A DNA stretch of 64,000 bases, from positions 94,969 through 158,968 of the forward strand of contig NZ_BPQG01000044.1 of NCBI RefSeq assembly GCF_022179125.1, written 5' to 3'. Below are positions 16,933 to 26,665 of the stretch, piece after piece; the stretch's first letter is position 1, and each line of letters opens with the position of its first letter. The notes beneath the pieces are model-generated. The model searched no databases. It was not told the origin of the DNA and was given only the letters and a program-made list of their open reading frames with translations. The translations under genes and the position numbers were made by a program. Source of the DNA: Methylobacterium cerastii. Lineage in GTDB: Bacteria > Pseudomonadota > Alphaproteobacteria > Rhizobiales > Beijerinckiaceae.

Positions 16933-17979
16933 GTGAGCGAGCGGAACGGAACACGGCGCGCGGGACGGATCGGGCGTCGCACGGCGCTGGCGGGGCTGTG
17001 CCTGGCCGGCGGCCTGTTCGCGGCGGGCGGCGCTCAGGCGCAGACGGCCCTGCTCAACGTCTCCTACGACCCGACGCGCGAACTCTACCGCGACGTCAAC
17101 GCGGCCTTCGCGGAGGAGTGGAAGGCCAAGACCGGCGAGACGCTGACGGTGCGCGCCTCCCATGGCGGCTCGGGCTCGCAGGCCCGCACGGTGATCGACG
17201 GCGTCGACGCCGACGTGGTGACGCTCGGCATCCCCTCCGACATCGACGCGATCGCCAAGCTGACCAAGAAGATTTCCGCGGATTGGCGCACCAAGCAGCC
17301 GAACGACGCGCTGCCCTACACCTCGACGGTGGTGTTCCTGGTGCGCAAGGGCAACCCGAAGGGCGTGAAGGACTGGGGAGACCTCGCCAAGCCCGACATC
17401 AAGGTCATCACCCCGAACCCCAAGACCTCGGCCGGCGGACGCTGGAACTTCCTCGCCGCCTGGGGCTACGCCTACAACCAGGACAACGACACGGCCAAGG
17501 CCGACGCCTTCGTCGGCACCGTCTACAAGAACGTGCCGGTGCTCGACACCGGCGCGCGCGGCTCCACCGTCACCTTCGCGCAGCGGGGATTGGGCGACGT
17601 GCTGCCGACCTGGGAGAACGAAGCCTACCTCGTGCTGCAGGAGTTCGGCGCCGACAAGTTCGACATCGTCGTGCCGCCGACCTCGATCTACGCCGAGCCG
17701 CCGGTGGCGCTCGTCGATGCCAACGTCGACCGCAAGGGCACCCGCAAGCAGGCGGAGGCCTACCTCGCCTTCCTCTACACCGACAAGGCGCAGGCGATTT
17801 TCGCCAAGCACCATTACCGCCCGTTCAAGCCCCAGGCCGCGGCCGAGGCCGACCTCAAGCAGCTGCCCGCGATCAAGCTGTTCAAGATCGAGGAACTCCA
17901 AGGCAACTGGGACGAGATCCAGAAGAAGAACTTCGACACCGGCGGCCTGTTCGACCAGTTGAGCCGCCAGGGGCGGTAA
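16933..17979 (+). CDS. Sulfate ABC transporter substrate-binding protein
   Basis: A 348-residue periplasmic binding protein. Its signal peptide carries two Arg pairs before the hydrophobic core GLCLAGGLFAAGG and ends near AQAQ. Family motifs for sulfate/thiosulfate binding are LNVSYDPTRELYRDVNAAFA, SHGGSGSQARTVIDG, and the middle block NPKTSAGGRWNFLAAWGYA. It delivers sulfate to CysTW. The GTG at 16933 follows CGGAGGA with a five-base gap and starts just before the signal peptide. First gene of a four-gene operon; whether it is Sbp or CysP cannot be settled here. Confidence 0.95.
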   Translation: MSERNGTRRAGRIGRRTALAGLCLAGGLFAAGGAQAQTALLNVSYDPTRELYRDVNAAFAEEWKAKTGETLTVRASHGGSGSQARTVIDGVDADVVTLGIPSDIDAIAKLTKKISADWRTKQPNDALPYTSTVVFLVRKGNPKGVKDWGDLAKPDIKVITPNPKTSAGGRWNFLAAWGYAYNQDNDTAKADAFVGTVYKNVPVLDTGARGSTVTFAQRGLGDVLPTWENEAYLVLQEFGADKFDIVVPPTSIYAEPPVALVDANVDRKGTRKQAEAYLAFLYTDKAQAIFAKHHYRPFKPQAAAEADLKQLPAIKLFKIEELQGNWDEIQKKNFDTGGLFDQLSRQGR

Positions 17980-17992
17980 ACGCTCCACGCTT

Positions 17993-18127
17993 TCCCTCCC
18001 CCCTCTGTGGGGGAGGGTGGGCTGCGAGCTAAGTCGGGAGAGGGGAGCGCCCTCTCCGGACTACGCGCTCCCCTCTCCCGACCCTCGCTCACGCGAGGGC
18101 CACCCTCCCCCGCAGAGGGGGGAGGGA
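17993..18127. repeat. Nested palindromic element between binding protein and cysT
   Basis: Outer arms of 28 bases (17993-18020 and 18100-18127) are reverse complements with one mismatch; inner arms of 17 bases (18033-18049 and 18066-18082) are perfect. The element fills most of the 165-base gap inside the operon. The structure would shield the upstream mRNA from 3-prime exonucleases or reduce read-through. Confidence 0.88.
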
Positions 18128-18144
18128 CGATCCGTCGAGGCATC

Positions 18145-18999
18145 ATGGTCGACCCACCCCGCCCGAAGCGGCGTTTCCGACAACCCAGCGTGATCCCCGG
18201 CTTCGGGCTCACCTTCGGCTACACGCTGACCTGCCTCGGGCTGGTGGTGCTGCTGCCGCTCGCCGCCCTCGTCGCCAAGGCCTCGGGCCTCGGCCTGTCG
18301 GGGATCTGGTACGTCGCCACCGACCCGCGCGTCGCCAGCGCCCTCAAGATCAGCTTCGGCGTGTCGCTGCTCGCCGCGCTTACCGCCTCGGTGTTCGGCT
18401 TCCTCGTCGCCTGGGTGCTGACCCGCTACCGCTTCCCCGGGCGCAAGCTCGTCGACGCGGTGGTCGACCTGCCCTTCGCCCTGCCGACGGCGGTGGCGGG
18501 CATCGCGCTGGCCTCGCTCTACGCGCCGAACGGGCTCGTCGGCGCGCAGCTGACGAAGCTCGGCATCCAGGCCGCCTACACCCCGGTCGGCATCTTCATC
18601 GCCATGGTGTTCATCGGCCTGCCCTTCGCCGTGCGCACCGTCCAGCCGCTGATCGCCGAGATCGACAAGGAGGTCGAGGAGGCCTCCGCGACGCTGGGCG
18701 CCACCCGGTGGACGACGCTGACCAGGGTGGTGCTCCCGCCGCTGATCCCGGCGGTGCTCACCGGCTTCGCGCTGGCCTTCGCCCGCGGCGTCGGCGAATA
18801 CGGCTCGATCATCTTCATCGCCGGCAACCTGCCTTACGTCTCCGAGATCGCGCCGTTGCTGATCGTCATCAAGCTCTCCGAGTTCGATTACGGGGGCGCC
18901 TCGGCAATCGCCACGATCATGCTCGGGATCTCGTTCCTGACCCTGCTGGCGATCAACCTGATCCAGGCCTGGAGCCGGCGGAGGTTCGGTTATGTCTGA
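18145..18999 (+). CDS. cysT: Sulfate ABC transporter permease CysT
   Basis: A 284-residue inner-membrane permease with about six helices (first at residues 18-38). The ATPase-coupling loop is [20 protein letters not shown]. Other marks are [20 protein letters not shown] and [19 protein letters not shown], typical of CysT/CysU. With CysW it forms the channel of the sulfate importer. It starts right after the nested palindrome and overlaps cysW by eight bases. Confidence 0.95.
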   Translation: MVDPPRPKRRFRQPSVIPGFGLTFGYTLTCLGLVVLLPLAALVAKASGLGLSGIWYVATDPRVASALKISFGVSLLAALTASVFGFLVAWVLTRYRFPGRKLVDAVVDLPFALPTAVAGIALASLYAPNGLVGAQLTKLGIQAAYTPVGIFIAMVFIGLPFAVRTVQPLIAEIDKEVEEASATLGATRWTTLTRVVLPPLIPAVLTGFALAFARGVGEYGSIIFIAGNLPYVSEIAPLLIVIKLSEFDYGGASAIATIMLGISFLTLLAINLIQAWSRRRFGYV

Positions 19000-19867
19000 T
19001 CTGAGCCTGACGGCCGCAGCCCCCGTGCAGGAGGATGCCGCCAACGAGGGCCGCCTCGTGCGCGGCCTGCTGATCGGCACCGCGGTGGTGTTCCTGGCGC
19101 TGTTCCTGGTGCTGCCGCTGTTCACGGTCTTCGCCCAGGCGTTTGCGCGCGGCGTCGGGGCCTATCTCGAGGCGTTCTCCGAGCCCGATGCCTGGACCGC
19201 GATCCGCCTGACGCTGACGGTGGCCGCGATCGCCGTGCCGTTCAACCTCGTCTTCGGGGTCGCCGCCGCCTGGGCGATCGCCAAGTTCGAGTTCACCGGC
19301 AAGAGCCTGCTGATCACGCTGATCGACCTGCCGTTCTCGGTCTCGCCGGTGGTCTCGGGCCTGATCTACGTGCTGCTGTTCGGGAGCCAGGGCCTGTTCG
19401 GCGGCTGGCTGCAGGCCAACGGCATCCAGATCCTGTTCGCACTGCCCGGCATCGTGCTGGCGACGGTGTTCGTCACCTTCCCGTTCGTGGCACGCGAGCT
19501 GATCCCGCTGATGCAGGAGCAGGGCAACGCCGAGGAGGAGGCGGCGCTGACGCTCGGCGCCACCGGCCTCCACACCTTCCGCACGGTGACGCTGCCCAAC
19601 ATCCGCTGGGGCCTGCTCTACAGCGTCCTGCTCTGCAACGCCCGCGCCATGGGCGAGTTCGGCGCGGTCTCGGTGGTGTCCGGGCATATCCGCGGCCTGA
19701 CCAACACCATCCCGCTCCACGTGGAGATCCTCTACAATGAGTACAATTTCGTCGCCGCCTTCGCCGTCGCCTCGCTCCTTGCCGGACTCGCCCTTGTCAC
19801 GCTCGCCCTCAAATCCCTCCTCGAATGGCGCTACGGGGCGGAGCTCGGGTCGCGGGCACGGCATTAA
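18992..19867 (+). CDS. cysW: Sulfate ABC transporter permease CysW
   Basis: A 291-residue permease, partner of CysT. The first helix is [20 protein letters not shown]; the coupling loop is [40 protein letters not shown] and [15 protein letters not shown] are CysW-specific. Its start lies inside the end of cysT, so the two are made together. The last 130 bases overlap the only ATG available to cysA. Confidence 0.95.
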   Translation: MSDLSLTAAAPVQEDAANEGRLVRGLLIGTAVVFLALFLVLPLFTVFAQAFARGVGAYLEAFSEPDAWTAIRLTLTVAAIAVPFNLVFGVAAAWAIAKFEFTGKSLLITLIDLPFSVSPVVSGLIYVLLFGSQGLFGGWLQANGIQILFALPGIVLATVFVTFPFVARELIPLMQEQGNAEEEAALTLGATGLHTFRTVTLPNIRWGLLYSVLLCNARAMGEFGAVSVVSGHIRGLTNTIPLHVEILYNEYNFVAAFAVASLLAGLALVTLALKSLLEWRYGAELGSRARH

Positions 19868-20909
19868 CGCGAATTCGACCGCGATCCGCGTCGAGGGCCT
19901 GTCGAAGACCTTCGACACGGCGGCCGTCCTGCACGACTTCAACCTCGACGTGCGCGCGGGCGAATTGCTCGGCCTGCTCGGCCCCTCGGGCTCCGGCAAG
20001 ACCACGCTGCTGCGCATCATCGCCGGGCTCGACACGCCTGATCGCGGTCGCATCCTGTTCGGCGGCGACGACGCGACCTTCCTGCCCGTGCAGCAGCGCG
20101 CCGTCGGCTTCGTGTTCCAGCACTACGCCCTGTTCAAGCACATGAGCGTGGCCGACAACATCGCCTACGGCCTGAACGCGCGGAAGCGCTCGGAGCGCCC
20201 GCCGGCCGCCGAGATCAAGCGCCGCGTCGGCGAGCTGCTCGACCTGATCCGGCTCTCGGGCTTCGCCGACCGCTATCCCTCGCAGCTCTCGGGCGGCCAG
20301 CGCCAGCGCATCGCGCTGGCCCGCGCCCTCGCCGTCGAGCCACGTGTCCTCCTCTTGGACGAGCCGTTCGGCGCCCTCGACGCCCAGGTGCGAAAAGACC
20401 TGCGGCGGTGGCTGCGCGAGATCCACGACCGCACCGGCCAGACCACGATCTTCGTCACCCACGACCAAGACGAGGCGCTGGAGCTCTCCGACCGGGTCGC
20501 GGTGCTCGACCGCGGCCGCCTCGAGCAGGTCGGCACCCCCGACGAAGTGCAGGAGAACCCAGCCTCGGCCACCGTGCTGCGTTTCCTCGGCGATGCGATC
20601 GAGGTCGAGGCGATCACGGAGGGCGGCCAGGTCCGCGTCGACGGCCGGCCCACGCCGGTCGTCGCGCCGGCCGGCCTGATCGGCCCCGTCAAACTCTTCG
20701 TGCGACCCTGGCAGCTGCAACTGGTGGAGCCCGCCACCGCGCATCTCACCGGCACCGTCCGCTCGTCCTACCGCAGCCAGGGCCGGCAGCGCATCGAGGT
20801 CGCCCGCCCCGACGGCGGCCTGCTGATCGTCGAGGATTCCGACGGCGAGCGCTACGCCACCGGCCGCGAGGTCGGCCTGCGGATCAACGGGGGATACGTG
20901 TTCGGGTGA
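19737..20909 (+). CDS. cysA: Sulfate ABC transporter ATP-binding protein CysA
   Basis: The ATPase of the sulfate importer. Walker [11 protein letters not shown]-loop FVFQHYALF, signature [15 protein letters not shown], Walker [12 protein letters not shown], switch [10 protein letters not shown], then a TOBE-type C-terminal domain. The family N-terminus ([10 protein letters not shown]) only begins near 19880. The sole in-frame ATG is 19737, which gives 42 Ser/Pro-rich residues that are a frame-shifted reading of cysW. Alternatives are TTG codons near 19780-19795 or an ATT at 19863 overlapping the cysW stop (ATTAA). The start is therefore unsure; the rest is secure. Confidence 0.93.
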   Translation: MSTISSPPSPSPRSLPDSPLSRSPSNPSSNGATGRSSGRGHGINANSTAIRVEGLSKTFDTAAVLHDFNLDVRAGELLGLLGPSGSGKTTLLRIIAGLDTPDRGRILFGGDDATFLPVQQRAVGFVFQHYALFKHMSVADNIAYGLNARKRSERPPAAEIKRRVGELLDLIRLSGFADRYPSQLSGGQRQRIALARALAVEPRVLLLDEPFGALDAQVRKDLRRWLREIHDRTGQTTIFVTHDQDEALELSDRVAVLDRGRLEQVGTPDEVQENPASATVLRFLGDAIEVEAITEGGQVRVDGRPTPVVAPAGLIGPVKLFVRPWQLQLVEPATAHLTGTVRSSYRSQGRQRIEVARPDGGLLIVEDSDGERYATGREVGLRINGGYVFG

Positions 20910-20940
20910 GGCGCTTCTGGGCTTGGTCGGCCGTTGATAT

Positions 20941-20967
20941 GTTCGACGAATACCGAATTTGTCGAAC
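20941..20967. promoter_or_regulatory. Inverted-repeat operator of the toxin-antitoxin pair
   Basis: GTTCGACGAA (20941-20950) and TTTGTCGAAC (20958-20967) are 10-base arms with one mismatch, centred about 17 bases apart, 15 bases before the antitoxin start. Autoregulation by the antitoxin at such a site is the rule for type II pairs. The core GTTCGAC/GTCGAAC is perfect. Confidence 0.65.
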
Positions 20968-20981
20968 GCCAGGGTGACGCG

Positions 20982-21260
20982 ATGCCGAAGGCCGCAGCGA
21001 ACACGGACACAAACGGCCCGATCCCAGGGCGGAGCCGTTTTGAGGCGGTGATGGAGGCCGCCGAACGTTCCGGGCTGCTGGCCGACAAGAGCACGCGCAT
21101 CAGCAGCCGGATCAGCCCGGCCCTGCTCGACCAGGCGAAGCGGCGCACGGGCATCGCGGCGGATACCGACCTCATCGCCTTCGCGCTGGACGACGACTTC
21201 GCGACCGTGTTCGAGGCGGTGGGCGGTACCGTGGACCCGGACCTGAAGCTCGGGTTCTGA
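20982..21260 (+). CDS. Antitoxin-like protein, partner of PIN toxin
   Basis: A 92-residue protein. The central stretch RISSRISPALLDQAKRRTGI followed by AADTDLIAFAL looks like a ribbon-helix-helix DNA-binding segment, and the acidic tail (FATVFEAVGGTVDPDLKLGF) would wrap the toxin. It is not a standard VapB. An AGGGTGA ribosome site precedes the ATG at 20982. The toxin gene starts one base after its stop. The role is inferred from this pairing. Confidence 0.7.
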   Translation: MPKAAANTDTNGPIPGRSRFEAVMEAAERSGLLADKSTRISSRISPALLDQAKRRTGIAADTDLIAFALDDDFATVFEAVGGTVDPDLKLGF

Positions 21261-21261
21261 G

Positions 21262-21822
21262 GTGGCGGATTTCGATTTCGCAGCGGCCGTCCGCTGGGCG
21301 CGCTTCGCGCCGCGCGCCACCCTCGCGCGTCGGCGCGACGCGGATCTGCCGTTTCTCGATGCGGCTCAGGTGGCCGGGTCTGCCCTGTTGCTCGACACCT
21401 GCGTCTCCATCGATCGCCTCCAGGGGCGTGCGCCGGCCGCCGTCGTCCGTGCGATCACGACGCGGCCCGTCAACCACGCGACCGTGGCCATCCAGGAACT
21501 GATGCGCACGGTCGGCGTCCTGAACCCGGACGACCCGCGGACCGTGGCGGCGGTCTCGGCGATCGGGCGGCAGATCGATGCGATGCGGCCGCATCGGGTC
21601 TTCGCTGCGGACGTGCTCGGCCGCGCGGCGCTGCTGTCCGGCATCCTCTGCCGGCTACAGGGCTATGCCGCCGACGGCCGCCTGCGCGCGCTGCAGGATT
21701 GCGTGCTGTTCCTGCTGGCGCAGAAGCTCGGGCTCACCGTTCTGACCCGCAACATCGCCGACTTCGACGGCCTGCTGCACCTGATCTCGGCCGGCCGCGT
21801 GCTGCTCTACCGGACGGCCTAA
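21262..21822 (+). CDS. PIN-domain ribonuclease toxin, VapC-like
   Basis: A 186-residue protein with a GTG start. The PIN core begins at about residue 42: LLLDTCVSID holds the first acidic residue (Asp45), Glu79 lies in VAIQELMRT, and the C-terminal acid cluster is in LTVLTRNIADFDG. VapC-type toxins cut tRNA or rRNA. The 40-residue N-terminal extension before the PIN fold and the total length are more than the usual 130-140. Coupled to the antitoxin by a one-base gap. Confidence 0.8.
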   Translation: MADFDFAAAVRWARFAPRATLARRRDADLPFLDAAQVAGSALLLDTCVSIDRLQGRAPAAVVRAITTRPVNHATVAIQELMRTVGVLNPDDPRTVAAVSAIGRQIDAMRPHRVFAADVLGRAALLSGILCRLQGYAADGRLRALQDCVLFLLAQKLGLTVLTRNIADFDGLLHLISAGRVLLYRTA

Positions 21823-21840
21823 GGCGGCATCTGGGCTCGC

Positions 21841-21860
21841 GGCCGGGAGGCTCCCCGGCC
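21841..21860. terminator. Hairpin between convergent genes
   Basis: GGCCGGG and CCCGGCC pair across a six-base loop in the 37-base gap between the PIN toxin and the permease. No T-run follows on either side, so a terminator role is only suggested by position. Confidence 0.4.
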
Positions 21861-23335
21861 TACGCTGCCGTCCCGTCCCGGCGCCGCAGCACCGAGTGCT
21901 TGCGGCCGTAGACGTAGTAGATCACGAAGCCGATCGCCATCCACACGACGAGCCGGATCCAGGTGTCGAGCGGCAGGCCCGCCATCAGGAACAGGCAGGA
22001 CAGGATGCCGAGCAGGGGGACCATCGGCACGTAGGGCACGCGGAACGGGCGGGGCCGCTTCTTGTCCGAGCGCCGCAGGTAGATCACCGAGCCGCAGACC
22101 AGGATGAAGGCGGCGAGCGTCCCGATGCTCACCATCTCGCCGAGGATGCCGATCGGCACCAGGGCGGCCACCACCGCCACCACCGAGCCGATCAGGAGCT
22201 GGCTGCGATAGGGCGTCTGATAGGTCGGGTGCACGTGGGCGAACAGGCGCGGCAGCAGGCCGTCGTTGGCCATGGTGTAGAAGATCCGGCTCTGGCCGTA
22301 GAGCAGCACCAGGATCACGGTGGTCAGGCCGGTGAGCGCCCCGAGTTTGATCAGCGCCGAGAACCACGCGATCCCGATCACGTCGACGCCCTTGGCGATC
22401 GGATCGGGGACGTTGAGATCCTTGTAGGGCACCACGCCGGTGAGCACGGCGGCGACCAGCACGTAGAGCACCGTGCAGATCGCGAGCGAGCCGAGGATGC
22501 CGATCGGCATGTCGCGCTGGGGCGACTTCGCCTCCTGCGCGGCGGTGGAGACCGCATCGAACCCGATGAAGGCGAAGAACACCACGCCCGCCCCGCGCAG
22601 GACGCCGCTCCAGCCGAAATGGCCGAAATTGCCGTCGTTGTCGGGGATGAACGGGGTCCAGTTCGCCTGCTTGATGTAGCCGTAGCCGAGCACGATGAAG
22701 GCGATCACCACGGTCAGCTTCACCGCCACCATGATGTTGTTCAGCCGGGCCGATTCCTTGGTGCCGCGCACCAGCAGCAGCGTCAGCAGCGCGACGATCA
22801 GCACCGCCGGCAGGTTCGCGAACGCCGTGGCGTCGGAGCCGTCGGCGAGCTTCACGGCGGTGCCGGGCGCGGCGGTGAAGCGGGCCGGGATCACCAGCCC
22901 GACATCCTTGAGCAGGCTGACGACGTAGCCCGACCAGCCGACCGCCACGGTGGCGGCGCCCATGGCGTATTCGAGGATCAGGTCCCAGCCGATGATCCAG
23001 GCGAAGAGTTCGCCCAAGGTCGCATAGGTGTAGGTGTAGCTCGATCCCGCCACCGGGATCAGCGCCGCCATCTCGGCGTAGCACAGCCCGACGAAGGCGC
23101 AGGCGATGCCGCCGGCCACGAACGACAGCATGATCCCCGGCCCGGCATATTGCGCGGCCGCGGTGCCGGTGAGCACGAAGATGCCGGCGCCGATGACGGC
23201 GCCGATGCCCATCGCGATGATCGAGAACAGGCCGAGCGATTTCGAGAGCTGATGCCCGTCGCCCTCACCCCCCGCGATGATGTCCTCGACGGTCTTGCGC
23301 GCCGTCAGGCCGGAGGGTTGGTCCTTGGACGCCAT
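21860..23335 (-). CDS. APC family amino-acid permease
   Basis: A 491-residue inner-membrane transporter with about twelve to thirteen helices. The APC helix 1 motif IGAVIGAGIFVLTGTAA and the following AGPGIMLSFVAGGIACAF identify the cationic-amino-acid-transporter branch (YfnA-like). FFAFIGFDAVSTAAQEAKSP is the conserved helix 6 region. Substrate probably an amino acid, exact one unknown. A GGAGAG ribosome site lies before the ATG at 23335. It is divergent from L-serine ammonia-lyase, which may hint at serine or related substrates. Confidence 0.93.
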   Translation of the reverse strand: MASKDQPSGLTARKTVEDIIAGGEGDGHQLSKSLGLFSIIAMGIGAVIGAGIFVLTGTAAAQYAGPGIMLSFVAGGIACAFVGLCYAEMAALIPVAGSSYTYTYATLGELFAWIIGWDLILEYAMGAATVAVGWSGYVVSLLKDVGLVIPARFTAAPGTAVKLADGSDATAFANLPAVLIVALLTLLLVRGTKESARLNNIMVAVKLTVVIAFIVLGYGYIKQANWTPFIPDNDGNFGHFGWSGVLRGAGVVFFAFIGFDAVSTAAQEAKSPQRDMPIGILGSLAICTVLYVLVAAVLTGVVPYKDLNVPDPIAKGVDVIGIAWFSALIKLGALTGLTTVILVLLYGQSRIFYTMANDGLLPRLFAHVHPTYQTPYRSQLLIGSVVAVVAALVPIGILGEMVSIGTLAAFILVCGSVIYLRRSDKKRPRPFRVPYVPMVPLLGILSCLFLMAGLPLDTWIRLVVWMAIGFVIYYVYGRKHSVLRRRDGTAA

Positions 23336-23689
23336 GATCTCTCCGATCCACGAAGCCAGATTCAGCACCATGTCGGCCGGTCGAGGACGACGCCAGCCGC
23401 CGCTGCGGGCGATCCCCCGGTTTCGGGCCGTCCTCGGCCGAGCGTGGTTCGAACGGAACCGCAAAAATCGCGCCGCGGCGATGGCGCTTGGGTTCGAGAT
23501 CGGATCGGAAGGATGGGTTCGGACAGATTGGCGCCTGGTCGGGGTGGGACGGGGGCGCCTGTCCCTACGTGGCCGCATGCTCGACATCCTCGACGTAGGC
23601 AAAACCAGGGACTGCCGGCGCAAGGAGTGCGATAGAAGGCCAGCCGCGGTGCCACGGGGTGCAGATCGGGGCCGTAACAGGACGTCTTG
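23336..23689. promoter_or_regulatory. Divergent promoter region, permease and sdaA
   Basis: A 354-base gap without a credible gene. The only structure I see is an imperfect inverted repeat (GACAGATTGGCGCC near 23522 with GGCGCCTGTC near 23554). No glycine-riboswitch core or other known leader RNA was found. Confidence 0.4.
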
Positions 23690-25081
<1,392 letters not shown>

Positions 25082-25221
25082 CGACCCCGCGTCCGCCCTG
25101 GCGACGTGAGCGCCGACCAGCCGACCAGCCGACCGGCGCCGCGGCCGCCTTCCGGCCGGCCGCCGTCCGGGCTATCGCAAGGCGGCGCCGCGCGGGGCGC
25201 GGGCGACACGGAGGCAGCGAC

Positions 25222-26280
25222 ATGGGCATGGCGACGAACCCGGATCACGCCACCCGCCCCGACGTGCTGGCGGCGATCGGCAACACGCCGCTGATCCGGC
25301 TGCGCCGGGCGTCGGAGGAGACCGGCTGCACAATCCTCGGCAAGGCCGAGTTCCTGAATCCCGGCCTCTCGGTGAAGGACCGGGCGGCGCGCGCGATCGT
25401 CGAAGACGCGGAGGCGCGCGGGCTGATCCGGCCGGGCGGCACCATCGTCGAAGGCACGGCGGGCAACACCGGAATCGGGTTGGCGCTGGTCGCGTCGGTG
25501 CGCGGCTACCGCACGGTGATCGTCATCCCCGTCACGCAATCGGAGGAGAAGAAGCAGACGCTGCGGCTGGCCGGCGCCCGGCTCGTCGAGGTGCCGGCGG
25601 TGCCGTTCTCCAACCCGGACAACTACGTCCACGTCGCCCGGCGCCTCGCCGAGCGGATCGCGGCGGAAGACCCCGCCGGGGCGTTCTTCGCCGACCAGTT
25701 CGACAACGTCGCCAACCGCGGCGCGCACGAGGCGCATACCGGCCCCGAGATCTGGGACCAGACCGGCGGCACCGTCGACGGCTTCGTGTGCGCGGCCGGC
25801 ACCGGCGGCACGCTCGCGGGAACCGCAGCCGCCCTGCGGGCGAAAAACCCCAAGGTCGCAATCGCGCTGGCCGACCCCGAGGGCTCGGCGCTCTACGCGC
25901 ACTACACCACCGGCACCCTGAATGCGGAGGGCTCCTCGATCACCGAAGGCATCGGCCAGGGCAGGATCACAAAGAACCTCGAGGGCTTCACCCCCGACCA
26001 CGCCTTCCGCATCGGCGATACCGAGGCGCTCGACATCGTGTTCGGGCTGATGCGCGCGGAAGGGCTGTCGCTCGGCGGCTCGTCCGGCATCAACGTCGCC
26101 GGGGCGATCCGGCTGGCGCGGGCGCTTGGGCCGGGCCACACCATCGCGACGATCCTGTGCGACGGGGCGGCGCGCTACGCCTCGAAGCTGTTCAACCCGG
26201 CCTTCCTGCGCGAGCGCAACCTGCCGAGCCCGGACTGGCTCGACCGGCCCGCCGACCCGCTGCCGGACTGGCACGCCTGA
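25222..26280 (+). CDS. cysK: Cysteine synthase A family protein
   Basis: A 352-residue PLP enzyme making L-cysteine from O-acetylserine and sulfide. The PLP lysine is in FLNPGLSVKDRAARAI, the substrate loop is EGTAGNTGIGLAL, the phosphate cup is AAGTGGTLAGTA and the C-terminal block is LSLGGSSGINVAGAI. The EGTAGNTG loop with a long C-terminus is seen in the broader cystathionine-beta-synthase-like group, so another acceptor is possible. The GGAGGCAGCG ribosome site fits the ATG at 25222. Its neighbourhood (serine lyase, sulfate importer) suits sulfur assimilation. Confidence 0.9.
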   Translation: MGMATNPDHATRPDVLAAIGNTPLIRLRRASEETGCTILGKAEFLNPGLSVKDRAARAIVEDAEARGLIRPGGTIVEGTAGNTGIGLALVASVRGYRTVIVIPVTQSEEKKQTLRLAGARLVEVPAVPFSNPDNYVHVARRLAERIAAEDPAGAFFADQFDNVANRGAHEAHTGPEIWDQTGGTVDGFVCAAGTGGTLAGTAAALRAKNPKVAIALADPEGSALYAHYTTGTLNAEGSSITEGIGQGRITKNLEGFTPDHAFRIGDTEALDIVFGLMRAEGLSLGGSSGINVAGAIRLARALGPGHTIATILCDGAARYASKLFNPAFLRERNLPSPDWLDRPADPLPDWHA

Positions 26281-26391
26281 GCCGGCAAAACCGTCCGTCA
26301 GTTTGCGTGCGAATTATTTGAACGGAACGGATTGTCGCGGCGTTTGCACGGTCAAGCTCACGACCCGTGCGCTCCCGCGGAGACTTCCTTC

Positions 26392-26547
26392 ATGTCGCTC
26401 GTCACCATTCTGCTCATCATCCTGATCATTCTCGCCTTCGGTGGTGGCGGCTTCCTCGGCGGCGGCGCCTACCGCGGCCCGGGCTTCGGCCTCGGCGGCA
26501 TCCTGCTCATCGTCCTGATCGTTCTGCTCGTCACCGGCCGTCTCTGA
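26392..26547 (+). CDS. DUF3309-like small membrane protein
   Basis: A 51-residue protein with two hydrophobic helices (VTILLIILIILAFGGGG and GILLIVLIVLLVTGR) joined by a Gly-rich loop. This is the pattern of DUF3309, widespread in Rhizobiales and unknown in function. The ATG at 26392 was chosen because the hydrophobic stretch begins there. Confidence 0.7.
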   Translation: MSLVTILLIILIILAFGGGGFLGGGAYRGPGFGLGGILLIVLIVLLVTGRL

Positions 26548-26627
26548 CGCCGGCGCGGGCGCGAAGCTCGTCCGACCGAGGTGGATGCCGGCTCGCTTGA
26601 AGGACGGGCGACCACACGACGACAAAG

Positions 26628-26665
26628 GGGCCTGTCGCGTGATCCGAGGATCGCGCGGCAGGCCC
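26628..26665 (-). terminator. Hairpin terminator of the protease-like gene
   Basis: GGGCCTG-x-CGCG-x-GATC pairs with GATC-x-CGCG-x-CAGGCCC across a four-base loop. It touches the minus-strand stop codon and is followed on that strand by TTTG. It probably ends the minus-strand transcript. Confidence 0.6.

Noticed and set aside
23336-23689. Glycine riboswitch before the serine lyase gene
   Set aside because: The conserved core elements are absent; only a weak inverted repeat is present.
26319-26344. EcfG promoter upstream of the DUF3309-like gene (TGAAC-N17-CGTT)
   Set aside because: The first base departs from GGAAC, and the exact GGAAC nearby has a 12-base spacer, too short; left as unproven.
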